Of a stretch of DNA of 33,979 nucleotides, positions 1 to 7,685 are shown one piece after another. The notes beneath the pieces are model-generated. The model was not told the origin of the DNA and ran no database searches. It was given only the letters and a program-made list of their open reading frames with translations. Numbering within the stretch: position 1 is the stretch's first letter; every line of letters begins with the position of its first letter. This stretch comes from Geoalkalibacter ferrihydriticus DSM 17813. Its GTDB lineage: Bacteria; Desulfobacterota; Desulfuromonadia; Desulfuromonadales; Geoalkalibacteraceae. The stretch covers positions 3,635-37,613 of the forward strand of contig NZ_JWJD01000010.1 in assembly GCF_000820505.1 (NCBI RefSeq), read 5' to 3'. A program made the position numbers and the translations under genes.

Positions 1-27
1 GCGGATCAGGCAAAAGCAAGGCTGGAT

Positions 28-124
28 TCACCGCAGAGGACGCGAAGAGCGCGGAGGAAAGACTTTGAGAAAAGATTGTTGATTGTAAGGGTTTACTCAG
101 CGCCCTTGGCGTACTCAGCGGTGA
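28..124. repeat. Long imperfect inverted repeat (CCGCAGAG-type dispersed repeat), copy 1
   Basis: The left arm begins TCACCGCAGAGGACGC at 28 and the right arm ends GTACTCAGCGGTGA at 124. The reverse complement of the right arm matches the left arm over about 28 bases with about 5 mismatches, enclosing an AT-rich loop. A second copy with the same arm motif lies at 30532-30616. The remainder of 1-353 contains no gene I can support; it holds the sequence CATCCTGTAAATCCTGTC near 154-171 and the leader of the E1-like gene. Confidence 0.7.
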
Positions 125-353
125 AAAAGGGTATGGGTTTTAAAACCGCTTTCATCCTGTAAATCCTGTCGCTTTAAGGGGCTTTTGATTTTTTTATTCA
201 ACCTTCACATTTGGGTAGTTAAAGAACGATATCTTGCTTTGAATTAGTTGATTGATTTCTGACAAGTCGCGGGTAAAGTTTATCGCATTGCTTGTTTATC
301 CGCTGGTCGGTTGTCGACCAAAATCTTGTCAACAGGAAAAAGGGAGGAACACC

Positions 354-1190
354 ATGGACGAAAAAACCTACATCGACGGTATGCTCACTCGGACACGGCT
401 TTTCATCGACGAAGAGTCCATCCAGAAAGTCCGAAACACCACCGTCGCCATTGCCGGCATGGGTGGCGTCGGCTCCATCACCGTCGATCTTCTGGCGCGC
501 TGGGGCGTGAAGAAATTCCGCCTGCTCGACATGGACAAGTACGAACCCACCAATCTCAACCGGCAGTTGCTCGCCACCTCCACAACCCTCGGCCAGAACA
601 AGGTCGATGTCGCCGCCGAGCGCATCAAGGCGATCAATCCCCATGCCGAGGTGGAAAAAGTCGTCATCGAGATGGTCAACAACACCAACGCCCGTCCCTT
701 TCTCGATGGCTGCGGCGTCGTCATCCAGACCGCCGATCGGCCCTCGGCCAAACTGCTCTACCTGGCGGCGCGCGATTGCAAAATCCCTCTGGTCAACGGC
801 CATGCCACCGTCACCGGTGGACGCATCCAGGTGTTTGATTATCGCAAGTCCGAGTGCGAAACCGCCCTTGAGCGTCTGTGGCAGAATATCAAGCTCAAAG
901 GCGGCAAGCCCATTACCGAGATGAATCCCGAAGAGGTTCAGGAGTACGACAAAAACTTTGTTCATCCTATGGCGCCATCATTGAATTTCGTGACCAATAT
1001 GGTGGGGTGCTGGATTGTGGCCGAGGCCATTAAGGTGCTGACCGGCAAGGGTAAGGTGGCGCATTATCCGAAATATCTGGATTTCGATACGTTTGAACTA
1101 AGTATGCGTCTGCGCAATTCGCTCTCGCCCATCGATCCGATCAACATCAAGCGGGTTTCCGGGTTGGTGAAGAGTAAACTGGCTCGCTAA
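354..1190 (+). CDS. ThiF/MoeB/HesA-family E1-like adenylyltransferase
   Basis: The 278-residue product has the E1-like nucleotide-binding fold. A GMGGVGS Rossmann loop lies near residues 35-41, followed by LLDMDKYEPTNLNRQ, whose Asp and Asn-Arg-Gln residues bind ATP-Mg in ThiF, MoeB and TcdA proteins. Family members adenylate the C-terminus of a ubiquitin-like protein or a small carboxylate substrate. I see no CxxC zinc pair and no clear catalytic cysteine loop. The substrate therefore cannot be named; a TcdA-like role is possible but unproven. I chose the start at 354 because an AGGGAGGA ribosome site sits just upstream; a longer reading to 252 lacks one. It is the first gene of a plus-strand series, 14 bases before a methyltransferase. 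No ubiquitin-like partner is visible in the window. Confidence 0.85.
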   Translation: MDEKTYIDGMLTRTRLFIDEESIQKVRNTTVAIAGMGGVGSITVDLLARWGVKKFRLLDMDKYEPTNLNRQLLATSTTLGQNKVDVAAERIKAINPHAEVEKVVIEMVNNTNARPFLDGCGVVIQTADRPSAKLLYLAARDCKIPLVNGHATVTGGRIQVFDYRKSECETALERLWQNIKLKGGKPITEMNPEEVQEYDKNFVHPMAPSLNFVTNMVGCWIVAEAIKVLTGKGKVAHYPKYLDFDTFELSMRLRNSLSPIDPINIKRVSGLVKSKLAR

Positions 1191-1204
1191 TAACAGGATT
1201 TTTT

Positions 1205-1978
1205 ATGGCAAGTTCCGAAGATCAACAAAAAAAGAAAAGCGAAGCCGAGCATTTCGACAAAATGGTTTCGGGTGGCAGTAAAGAAGTTGTTTTTTATGAC
1301 ACCGATTTTGTATCAAAGTTGGCGAAAGATATTGTCAGATTTGCCATTGACAAAGTTGGCAATGTTGACGGTAAAAAAGTCCTTCTCTATGGTTCCGGGG
1401 TCAACCTTGGACCCGCCATAGATTTCGTCAATGCAGGTGCAACCGTCGTGATGATTGATATCTCGCCAAAATCCGTTGAAACCCTAAACAAGATAATCCA
1501 GTCAAGAAACCTTGGCGAAAAAATTTCTGCAATCGTAATGGATTGTGAGAATTTGGAATTCGAGGACGGCAGTTTCGATTTTGTTTTCGGTCGAGCGATT
1601 TTGCATCACCTTGATGTCGAAAAGTCGCTTAAGGAAATTCAACGGATTTTGAAAAAGGGTGGGCGCTCGGTGTTTATCGAGCCCCTTGGGATGAATCCCC
1701 TTATCAACCTGTTTCGTTATTTAACGCCCTCCAGGCGCACACCCGACGAAAAGCCGTTTAACAGGAAAGAGTTTGATTTGTTCCAACGGATGAACTTTGA
1801 AAAGATAGAACATTTCGAGTTTTCACTCGTAACGAATGTCGGGATTTTTTGCGAAGCAGTGTTGAAATGGAAACTTTTCAAATATGAGACCCTCAAACGA
1901 ATCGATGATGTTCTTTTGAGCAAGGTACGGTTTTTCAGGCGATTTTGCTGGAACACTGTACTGGTTTTTGAACGTTGA
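1205..1978 (+). CDS. Class I SAM-dependent methyltransferase
   Basis: A 257-residue soluble protein of the Methyltransf_11 type. Motif I is the LLYGSGVNLGPAIDF segment, followed by an acidic strand end (VMIDIS) that would hold the SAM ribose. Then come FDFVFGRAILHHLD and the post-motif LKKGGRSVFIEP, typical of enzymes such as UbiE. In polysaccharide loci such proteins usually O-methylate a sugar or lipid carrier; that role here comes from context. The first 30 residues are charged and Lys-rich. The gene follows the E1-like gene by 14 bases and is likely cotranscribed with it. The base composition is more AT-rich than in the gene before it. Confidence 0.85.
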   Translation: MASSEDQQKKKSEAEHFDKMVSGGSKEVVFYDTDFVSKLAKDIVRFAIDKVGNVDGKKVLLYGSGVNLGPAIDFVNAGATVVMIDISPKSVETLNKIIQSRNLGEKISAIVMDCENLEFEDGSFDFVFGRAILHHLDVEKSLKEIQRILKKGGRSVFIEPLGMNPLINLFRYLTPSRRTPDEKPFNRKEFDLFQRMNFEKIEHFEFSLVTNVGIFCEAVLKWKLFKYETLKRIDDVLLSKVRFFRRFCWNTVLVFER

Positions 1979-2019
1979 TCGGGGTATGTATGATTTTCCA
2001 TAGTCGGGAAAGGCGCAAG

Positions 2020-2484
2020 ATGAAAAAAATATTTTTGTTGCTCTGCATTTTGCTTCTGGTGGCGCAGTTGGCTTCAGCTCAAATGGTTTCTGCCCCGCCG
2101 GACTACCGAAGTTGGCCCAGCCACCCCAGAGTGCCGACCATGACCCCCGACCAGATTCAGGAGCTCATGCTCAAAGGGGAAAAACTGGTGCTGATTTATG
2201 CCGGATTTCAAACCGATAGGGTCATCTGTGGATCCATCCATATTCCATATCAATTGACGCCGCCCTTTGGCGATGGAACTAAGGTGCAGCCGGTTTTTCC
2301 CAAGGATGCCTGGCTGGTCGCCTACTGCCCCTGACCGGCTGAAGAAGACAGCTCCCGTGTGGTGCAGTGGCTCAGGTATTTAGGTTATCAAAAAGTAGTT
2401 GCAGTGAAAACCGGACAGGCCGGCATGCGCCGTGCCGGTTTTGCCGAATGCTCGTTCGATTCGATGATTCGCGTGGGTCGTTAG
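2020..2484 (+). CDS. Exported rhodanese-like protein with probable selenocysteine (in-frame TGA at 2332-2334)
   Basis: Read conventionally, the frame stops at TGA 2332-2334 after the residues VAYCP. Reading TGA as Sec (U105) continues as PAEEDSSRVV, then WLRYLGYQKVVAVKTG and MRRAGF, to TAG 2482-2484. That is exactly the C-terminal half of a rhodanese domain, giving 154 residues. Many rhodanese-like proteins have YCxCP at this active site; here it reads Y-C-P-U-P, so Sec replaces the second Cys. Just after the TGA, 2351-2365 can fold as a short stem (GC, CC with GG, GC; one U-U mismatch) with loop CGUGU, 21 bases downstream, as expected for a bacterial SECIS. The N-terminus MKKIFLLLCILLLVAQLASA is a signal peptide, so the protein is probably periplasmic. 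A plain nonsense pseudogene is the alternative. Confidence 0.8.
2351..2365 (+). promoter_or_regulatory. Candidate bacterial SECIS hairpin
   Basis: G2351-C2365, C2352-G2364, C2354-G2362 and C2355-G2361 can pair, with a U-U mismatch at 2353/2363. They close a five-base loop C-G-U-G-U at 2356-2360. The loop starts 21 bases after the TGA and has G as its second base, matching the known spacing and loop-G rule for SelB-recognised hairpins. C2349-G2367 and A2348-U2368 extend the stem after an A-A mismatch. The fold was done by eye. Confidence 0.55.
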
Positions 2485-2489
2485 GACTG

Positions 2490-3737
2490 ATGGCAGGATT
2501 AATGACTTCGGTGGTGGATATTAAGCATAGCGCACTCCAGAAACCTTCCCCCACCAAATGGGTGCCCCTCGCAGGTGCCGATTGGCGAGTTCTGGATATT
2601 GTGCGAGCCGCCCCTGGTGCATTCTTTTCTTCCCAGCGGGCGGTGCTGCGTCTGGAAGAATATCTGGCCGGTATACTGGGTGTTTCTGTCCTTGCCACCG
2701 AGGTCGGGCGCACCGCGATAAGATTTGGTCTGACAGCCCTCGGCCTTGGAAGGGGAGAGGGCGTTTTGGTGCCTGCCATGGTTTGCCCCACAGTCATCAG
2801 CGCCATTCTCAATGCCGGCTGTCGCCCCGTTTTTGCCGATGTGGCAGAGGGTGAAATAACGGTCTCGGCGGAATCTTTACTACCTTTTTTCACTCCAGAG
2901 GTGCGCGCGGTTCTGGTGCCACATTTGTATTGTTTGAGTGCGCCGATGGTTGACATTGAAAATTTTTGCAAGGCCAAGGGGGTTTTTCTCATCGATGATG
3001 CCGCGCAAAGCTTTGGACTGCGGTACCAGGGGCAATATCTCGGCACTTTCGGCGATGTGGGTATATTGAGCTTTGGCCCCTTCAAGGGGATTGCTTCTCT
3101 TCGCGGGGGTGCCCTGGTCAGTCGGTCCCCCGGCCTTATTGAAAAAGCACGGATACAGCTTGTGCATAAGGAAAAAGCCTATGCTCCTTTCAGGCGTTGT
3201 ATCAGTGGATACTTCAAGTATTTCAGGCGCCGGCATTTTTTGGAAAAAAAGCGTGAAAATACTAAATCCGGAAAAACTCCCCGGGGCCCAAAGGAAAGTG
3301 TGCCTGCTTACGCCGGTGGTTACTCCTTGACCGGGTTCGATGCGGCGCTGACCCGCCTCACCATCCTAAGACACGCAGAAATTTTACAAGCCCGGTCCTT
3401 GACAGCCGAAAAGGTTTTTCAGAGTTTGTCCGATACTGGGCTCTTTGGTTTTATCGGGGCGCCCGACCTCCCTTATGTCAAAATCCCCGTTCGCCTCCAA
3501 AGAGGCCACGACGCCAAGGAGGTCGTTGCCCTTTTGCGAGAACTCAAAATCGACGCTGAACGAATCTACCGTCCCGCGCACCTTGGCTCGTCGTTTCAAC
3601 AATATGCCGCGCATTCTTTGCCGAATGCTGAAAAATGCCACCGGGAAATTATATTGTTGCCCAATCCGTACACTCAGGGTGAAGACGCCGTCGCCCGCAT
3701 GGCGCAAGCCGTTCAATCCCTTTCGCGCCACCTTTAA
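2490..3737 (+). CDS. DegT/DnrJ/EryC1/StrS-family PLP aminotransferase
   Basis: A 415-residue fold-type I PLP enzyme of the sugar aminotransferase family, which transfers an amino group to a nucleotide keto-sugar. Visible features are VGRTAIRFGLTALGL at the cofactor phosphate site, GVLVPAMVCPTVISAILNAG, the aspartate loop LIDDAAQSFG, and SFGPFKGIASLRGG with the Schiff-base Lys at about residue 199. A basic loop (FKYFRRRHFLEKK) interrupts the C-terminal part. An upstream extension to 2367 would overlap the rhodanese read-through, so I start at ATG 2490; ATG 2502, after an AGGA, is also possible. It follows the rhodanese stop by 5 bases. It likely makes an aminosugar for the polymer built by the downstream genes. 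Confidence 0.85.
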   Translation: MAGLMTSVVDIKHSALQKPSPTKWVPLAGADWRVLDIVRAAPGAFFSSQRAVLRLEEYLAGILGVSVLATEVGRTAIRFGLTALGLGRGEGVLVPAMVCPTVISAILNAGCRPVFADVAEGEITVSAESLLPFFTPEVRAVLVPHLYCLSAPMVDIENFCKAKGVFLIDDAAQSFGLRYQGQYLGTFGDVGILSFGPFKGIASLRGGALVSRSPGLIEKARIQLVHKEKAYAPFRRCISGYFKYFRRRHFLEKKRENTKSGKTPRGPKESVPAYAGGYSLTGFDAALTRLTILRHAEILQARSLTAEKVFQSLSDTGLFGFIGAPDLPYVKIPVRLQRGHDAKEVVALLRELKIDAERIYRPAHLGSSFQQYAAHSLPNAEKCHREIILLPNPYTQGEDAVARMAQAVQSLSRHL

Positions 3738-3752
3738 GCTGGGTCAATCCTT

Positions 3753-5231
3753 ATGTTGCAGTATCTGAAACAGACCCTCAGGCATTCCGCGGTCTACAGC
3801 TTTGCCAACGTGGTGCAAAAGGGGGTCGGCTTTCTCATGATCCCCGTTTATACGCATTTTCTCTCACCCGCGGAATACGGCGTCCTGGAAATGATGGACC
3901 TCACCATGATGGTCCTGTCGATGATCACCGGCATGAAAATCGGCGGCGCCGTCATTCGTTTCTATTTTCGCTACGATTCCTTAGAAGAAAAGCGCGAAGT
4001 CCTCTCCACCGGGCTGATCGGCATAACCATTTTTGCTCTGAGCATGGCTTTAGTTCTCGAAGCCCTGGCTCGGCCCATTTCGGGGTTACTTCTCGGCAGT
4101 GTCGAATATTACAGATTTTTTCAAATCATATTCATTTCCATGGCTCTGCAGACGGTGGCCGTCGTGCCCGAGAGCCTCCTGCTTGCGCAAAAGCGCTCCG
4201 TTGTTTTTTCAACGATCACCCTGCTCACTTTCGTGTCCTATCTATCCCTCAACATTCTCTTCATCGTAGGGATGAAGATGGGCGTTATGGGCATGGTGCT
4301 CAGTACGGTGATAACCAAGATCTTTAACGTCTCAATGCTGTTCGCGGTGACGCGGGGTGAATTCTCCTTTTCATTTTCCGTTGAGAAATTCAAGGCAATG
4401 CTGGCCTATTCCCTGCCTTTGATTCCTGCAGGCTTGTGTATGTTTGCCATTCATTATTCAGACCGTTTTTTTATCCAAAAATATGTGGGTCTTGAAAGTT
4501 TGGGTATATATTCGCTCGGCTATAAATTCGGCATGATTATCTCTATTTTAGTCACCCAACCAATCTTTCGCATCTGGAATACGCAGCGTTACGAAATCGC
4601 GAAATCAGCTGACGCCGACATCGTTTTCGGCCGCATGTTCACCTATATCCTCTTCGCTTTTTTGGGGGCCGGTTTGGTGATCAGCACTCTCATCGACGAG
4701 ATTATCGGCATTATGGCCCCTGCGCAGTACCAGGGGGCGGCGGCTGTCGTGGCCCTGATCGTGTGTGGCTACATTCTTTTTGGCTGTGCGTCCTTTACGC
4801 AACTTGGCATGTTCATCAACTATAAGACAAAGTATGTTGCCTATATTAATTTCGCCACCGCACTTCTGAATGTTGTGATGAACCTGGTCCTGATTTCAAG
4901 ATTTGGGATTATGGGCGCTGCGGTATCGACTATGCTCACCTTTTTCTCTCTTGCGTTTCTAAGCTATCTCGTTTCGCAGAAACTGCTCCCGGTGAAATAC
5001 GAATATCTCAGAGTGGTCAAACTTGTTACACTTTCCATCGCATTATACGCCCTTTCCCGGGCCATTGATTTGTCATTGTGGCCCTCATTGGCGGCCAAGA
5101 TCGGCTTGCTGAGTCTGTATCCCGGCCTCCTTTATGTGATCGGATTTTTCAGTGTCGCAGAGATTGCCAAGGGCCGGGAGTTGTTGCACAAATTTAGTCT
5201 GCGAAGGGGCCGTTCCGCGGCGAAAGGTTAA
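3753..5231 (+). CDS. Wzx-type polysaccharide flippase (MVF/MOP superfamily)
   Basis: A 492-residue integral membrane protein with about 12-14 hydrophobic spans. It starts with the classic N-terminal pattern of Wzx proteins: an amphipathic HSAVYSFANVVQKGVGFLMI segment followed by PVYTHFLSPAEYGVL. Family members flip undecaprenyl-linked repeat units across the inner membrane. Mid-protein, YSLPLIPAGLCMFAIHYSDR and YKFGMIIS match the second bundle of this superfamily. The gene lies 15 bases after the aminotransferase, and the deacetylase begins 4 bases after its stop. This points to one operon and a Wzx/Wzy-dependent pathway together with the polymerase at 6211. Confidence 0.9.
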   Translation: MLQYLKQTLRHSAVYSFANVVQKGVGFLMIPVYTHFLSPAEYGVLEMMDLTMMVLSMITGMKIGGAVIRFYFRYDSLEEKREVLSTGLIGITIFALSMALVLEALARPISGLLLGSVEYYRFFQIIFISMALQTVAVVPESLLLAQKRSVVFSTITLLTFVSYLSLNILFIVGMKMGVMGMVLSTVITKIFNVSMLFAVTRGEFSFSFSVEKFKAMLAYSLPLIPAGLCMFAIHYSDRFFIQKYVGLESLGIYSLGYKFGMIISILVTQPIFRIWNTQRYEIAKSADADIVFGRMFTYILFAFLGAGLVISTLIDEIIGIMAPAQYQGAAAVVALIVCGYILFGCASFTQLGMFINYKTKYVAYINFATALLNVVMNLVLISRFGIMGAAVSTMLTFFSLAFLSYLVSQKLLPVKYEYLRVVKLVTLSIALYALSRAIDLSLWPSLAAKIGLLSLYPGLLYVIGFFSVAEIAKGRELLHKFSLRRGRSAAKG

Positions 5232-5234
5232 CCT

Positions 5235-6206
5235 GTGGCCGCACGTCTCGATATTCTGACTTTTCATCGCATTATGCCTCGCCGGGAGCGGTACTTTATT
5301 CCCCCCATGGCTATGGAGGGAACAACCTTTACGCGGCTGGTCGAAAGGCTGGCGGCAGCGGGCAGGGTCATAGCCCTGGACGAAGGCGTGCAGCAACTGA
5401 AAGAAGGTCGGCTTGCGGGTCACAAGGTGGCCATTACCTTCGATGACGGATATATTGACAATTACACCCTGGCTCGCGACGTGTTGCAACGGGTAGGAGT
5501 GCACGCTAGTTTCTTCGTGCCTGTGACGCCTATAGACAAACAGTTGCCCTACTGGTGGGACCACTTGTTTGAGGTGTTGAAGTCAGAAGCAGTGGCCCTT
5601 TTCAAATGGGCATTGCAGCAGCCCAATCCGCAGCCTTTGCAGCATGCCCTTGAAACCGCTGCAGTGGCGACAAACGAGCCTGTCGGTGAGCGCTGTCGCA
5701 GGCTGGTCCAGGCACTCAATAACCTGGGCCAACGAGAGCGCCATGCATTCACCGAAGGGCTCGTTGGAGAATTCGGTTCTGTCCGGGGAGACCGGCTCCT
5801 TATGACCTGGGACGAAATCCGGCAAATGCAAAAGGATGGTTTCGCCATTGGCTCGCATTCCGTATCGCATATCCCTTTAACCGACCTCGATTTCCGTACC
5901 GCGAAAAACGAGATCGTTGCGTCGTCAAGGCTTCTGCGTGAACGCCTTGGGCAATGGCCCACCGGTTTCTGCTTTCCTCGTGGCGCTTTTACGGCAGACC
6001 ATTCAAGCTTGGTGCGGGAAGCTGGTTATGACTATGCCGTTACGACCTGTTTTGGTGGTAATGACGCGCAAGCAGATCCCTTCTCGCTCAAGCGGCGCAA
6101 TATGTCTGATTATCAAGGGGTCCGCAGCCGTTTCCCGGTCGCCATGCATTTGTTTGAACTGAGTGGCTGTCTGGATAAGTTTTTGGCAGCTAGAAGGGCT
6201 GGATGA
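5235..6206 (+). CDS. Polysaccharide deacetylase (NodB/CE4 family)
   Basis: A 323-residue protein with the CE4 catalytic signature. TFDDGY at residues 68-73 supplies the catalytic base and metal Asp. SHSVSHIPLT supplies the two metal-binding His residues, and CFPRGAFT follows as motif 3. Such enzymes remove N-acetyl groups from sugars; the substrate here is probably the nascent or finished EPS. The start is a GTG only 4 bases after the wzx stop, with AAAGG upstream. There is no signal peptide, so it may act in the cytoplasm or at the inner membrane. A second, different deacetylase-like gene lies at 10661-11668. Confidence 0.88.
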   Translation: MAARLDILTFHRIMPRRERYFIPPMAMEGTTFTRLVERLAAAGRVIALDEGVQQLKEGRLAGHKVAITFDDGYIDNYTLARDVLQRVGVHASFFVPVTPIDKQLPYWWDHLFEVLKSEAVALFKWALQQPNPQPLQHALETAAVATNEPVGERCRRLVQALNNLGQRERHAFTEGLVGEFGSVRGDRLLMTWDEIRQMQKDGFAIGSHSVSHIPLTDLDFRTAKNEIVASSRLLRERLGQWPTGFCFPRGAFTADHSSLVREAGYDYAVTTCFGGNDAQADPFSLKRRNMSDYQGVRSRFPVAMHLFELSGCLDKFLAARRAG

Positions 6207-6210
6207 TCGT

Positions 6211-7533
6211 ATGTTGCCGTTGAAAACTATCCTTTATTTGACTCTGTTTTGCCTTGCCTTGGTGGTGAGCGTTTTTCAGAATCCCATCGTTGGCATTTAC
6301 GGCTACCTGGCCACCTACAATGTCAACCCCCTTGGCCAGTGGTGGGGCAGGTTCCTGCCTGGCTGGGCGGCACGCTACAGTTTCTGGCTGGCGCTGGCCA
6401 TCGCGATGGGCATTGCTTTCAACTATTCAAAGCTTCGTTTTAAGCGGTTCTTCGAAACCCAGGAGCTCCTGCTCATTCTGTTCGTTGGAGTGATTTGGGC
6501 CTCGGTTTTTCTCGGACAGGGCAGCGGCATTGATTATAACGTCATGAAGATGACCAAGGTGGCCATTGTTCTTTTGATGGCCAGCCACATCATTACCACA
6601 CGTCGCTATTTTCAAGGGATGATCTGGGTATTTGTTCTGTCCGGCCTTTATCTGGGATACGAACTATACAGTGGCTCTGGCGCCTATCGGGGCGGTCGAT
6701 TTCATGCCGGGGTCGGTGGTTCTGATTTTGGCGAGGGAAATTTTCTGGCCGCTCATTTCGGGATTTTGCTGCCGTTTATCGGCGTAATGCTGATCAAGGG
6801 CAATTGGAAAGTCCGAGTTGTCTGTGTTCTAGCTGCCGCCTTTGTCGCAAACGCTATCGTTATCACCCAATCGCGGGGGATTTTCGTCGGGTTGGCGGCA
6901 GGTTTGCTAGCAGCTGTTTTTTTTACCATGCGCCTGAAAGGGTACCGCAAAAAGGTTCTAGCTTTAATTTTTATAGGATTGCTTGGTGTCGTTTACGTTG
7001 CCGACGACAATTTCTGGAACAGAATGCGGACAATTCAAATCGAAGAAGACGGCGTGCGCGACCGGTCAGCGGAAGGTCGGGTAGAGGCATGGCATGCTGC
7101 GTTGGCCATGGCTCGAGATTACCCACTTGGCGTTGGGGTTGGCCAGTTCTTCGGTCATGCTGGTGTCTATGTACCTGAAGCAGCAGGCCGCGATACTCAC
7201 AATACTTATCTTCGCTGCCTTGCAGAACTCGGTTTTCATGGCCTACTAGTTCTGATTCTGATGATTTTCACCTCGTTTCTCATGTGCCGCCGTATCGAAA
7301 TCGAATCAGCAAAATTGGCACCTGAAATTGGGAGATTCTTTCTGCTTAATGCCTATGCCATAAAGTTAGCACTCGTTGTTTATCTGGTCACAGCGATGTT
7401 TATATCCTCTGTTTACATCGAAGAAATGTATTGGCTTCTGATGATGCCGGTGTTTCTCAAGCGGGCAATGGAAAATGAGGTGGAGGACAATCGGACAGAG
7501 GAAAAAATCCGCCAAATCGTTGGTGACGCGTAG
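6211..7533 (+). CDS. O-antigen polymerase/ligase family protein (Wzy/WaaL-like)
   Basis: A 440-residue polytopic membrane protein with about ten or more hydrophobic spans. It carries a large periplasmic loop with the family hallmarks SRGIFVGLAAGLLAA, GRVEAWHAALAMARDYPLG and DTHNTYLRCLAELGFHGLL. The His in DTHNTYL and the Arg residues around them are the expected catalytic or substrate residues. The N-terminus, with NPLGQWWGRFLPGW, resembles the ligase associated with exosortase A systems; this is from memory and not certain. ATG 6211 is preferred over an upstream GTG at 6163 because it begins directly with a membrane segment and avoids overlap. The stop codon TAG 7531-7533 is part of a degenerate REP head. 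Confidence 0.85.
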   Translation: MLPLKTILYLTLFCLALVVSVFQNPIVGIYGYLATYNVNPLGQWWGRFLPGWAARYSFWLALAIAMGIAFNYSKLRFKRFFETQELLLILFVGVIWASVFLGQGSGIDYNVMKMTKVAIVLLMASHIITTRRYFQGMIWVFVLSGLYLGYELYSGSGAYRGGRFHAGVGGSDFGEGNFLAAHFGILLPFIGVMLIKGNWKVRVVCVLAAAFVANAIVITQSRGIFVGLAAGLLAAVFFTMRLKGYRKKVLALIFIGLLGVVYVADDNFWNRMRTIQIEEDGVRDRSAEGRVEAWHAALAMARDYPLGVGVGQFFGHAGVYVPEAAGRDTHNTYLRCLAELGFHGLLVLILMIFTSFLMCRRIEIESAKLAPEIGRFFLLNAYAIKLALVVYLVTAMFISSVYIEEMYWLLMMPVFLKRAMENEVEDNRTEEKIRQIVGDA

Positions 7534-7554
7534 GGCTGCACCGACGTGCGCCCA
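7530..7554 (+). repeat. REP hairpin, degenerate; supplies stop codon of the polymerase gene
   Basis: GTAGGG followed by a weakened hairpin (CTGCAC with GTGCG) and CCC. The TAG of GTAG is the in-frame stop of the polymerase gene. Confidence 0.65.
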
Positions 7555-7581
7555 GGGTTCTAAGTGTAATTGAATGTTCCC

Positions 7582-7632
7582 GTAGGGGCGAGGCAACGCC
7601 TCGCCCAGGCCGACCCAGCGGGGCGCCCCCAC
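7582..7632 (+). repeat. REP pair: intact GAGGC stem plus degenerate inverted partner
   Basis: GTAGGGGC at 7582 opens a perfect stem CGAGGC/GCCTCG with an AAC-type centre. It is followed by CAGG and a decayed second hairpin ending CCCCCAC. Confidence 0.8.
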
Positions 7633-7655
7633 AACGATCGCGAGACCAGCGCAAA

Positions 7656-7679
7656 GGGCGCACGTCGGTGCGCCCCTAC
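7656..7679 (-). repeat. REP hairpin, GCACG stem, CTAC end
   Basis: GGGCGCACGTCGGTGCGCCC followed by CTAC, so the GTAG head is on the minus strand. It ends six bases before the GT4 start codon and may overlap its leader. Confidence 0.85.
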
Positions 7680-7685
7680 TGAAGA

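Noticed and set aside
219-965. 248-codon minus-strand frame over the E1-like gene
   Set aside because: The sense strand has the ThiF motifs and a strong ribosome site; the antisense reading is low-complexity Gly/Asp-rich.
354-2484. E1-like protein and rhodanese as a sulfur-relay pair
   Set aside because: The rhodanese has a clear signal peptide and would be outside the cytoplasm, where an ATP-using E1-like enzyme cannot work with it.
2367-2489. Longer N-terminus for the DegT aminotransferase
   Set aside because: It would overlap the rhodanese read-through in another frame, lacks a ribosome site, and its sequence does not match the family N-terminus.
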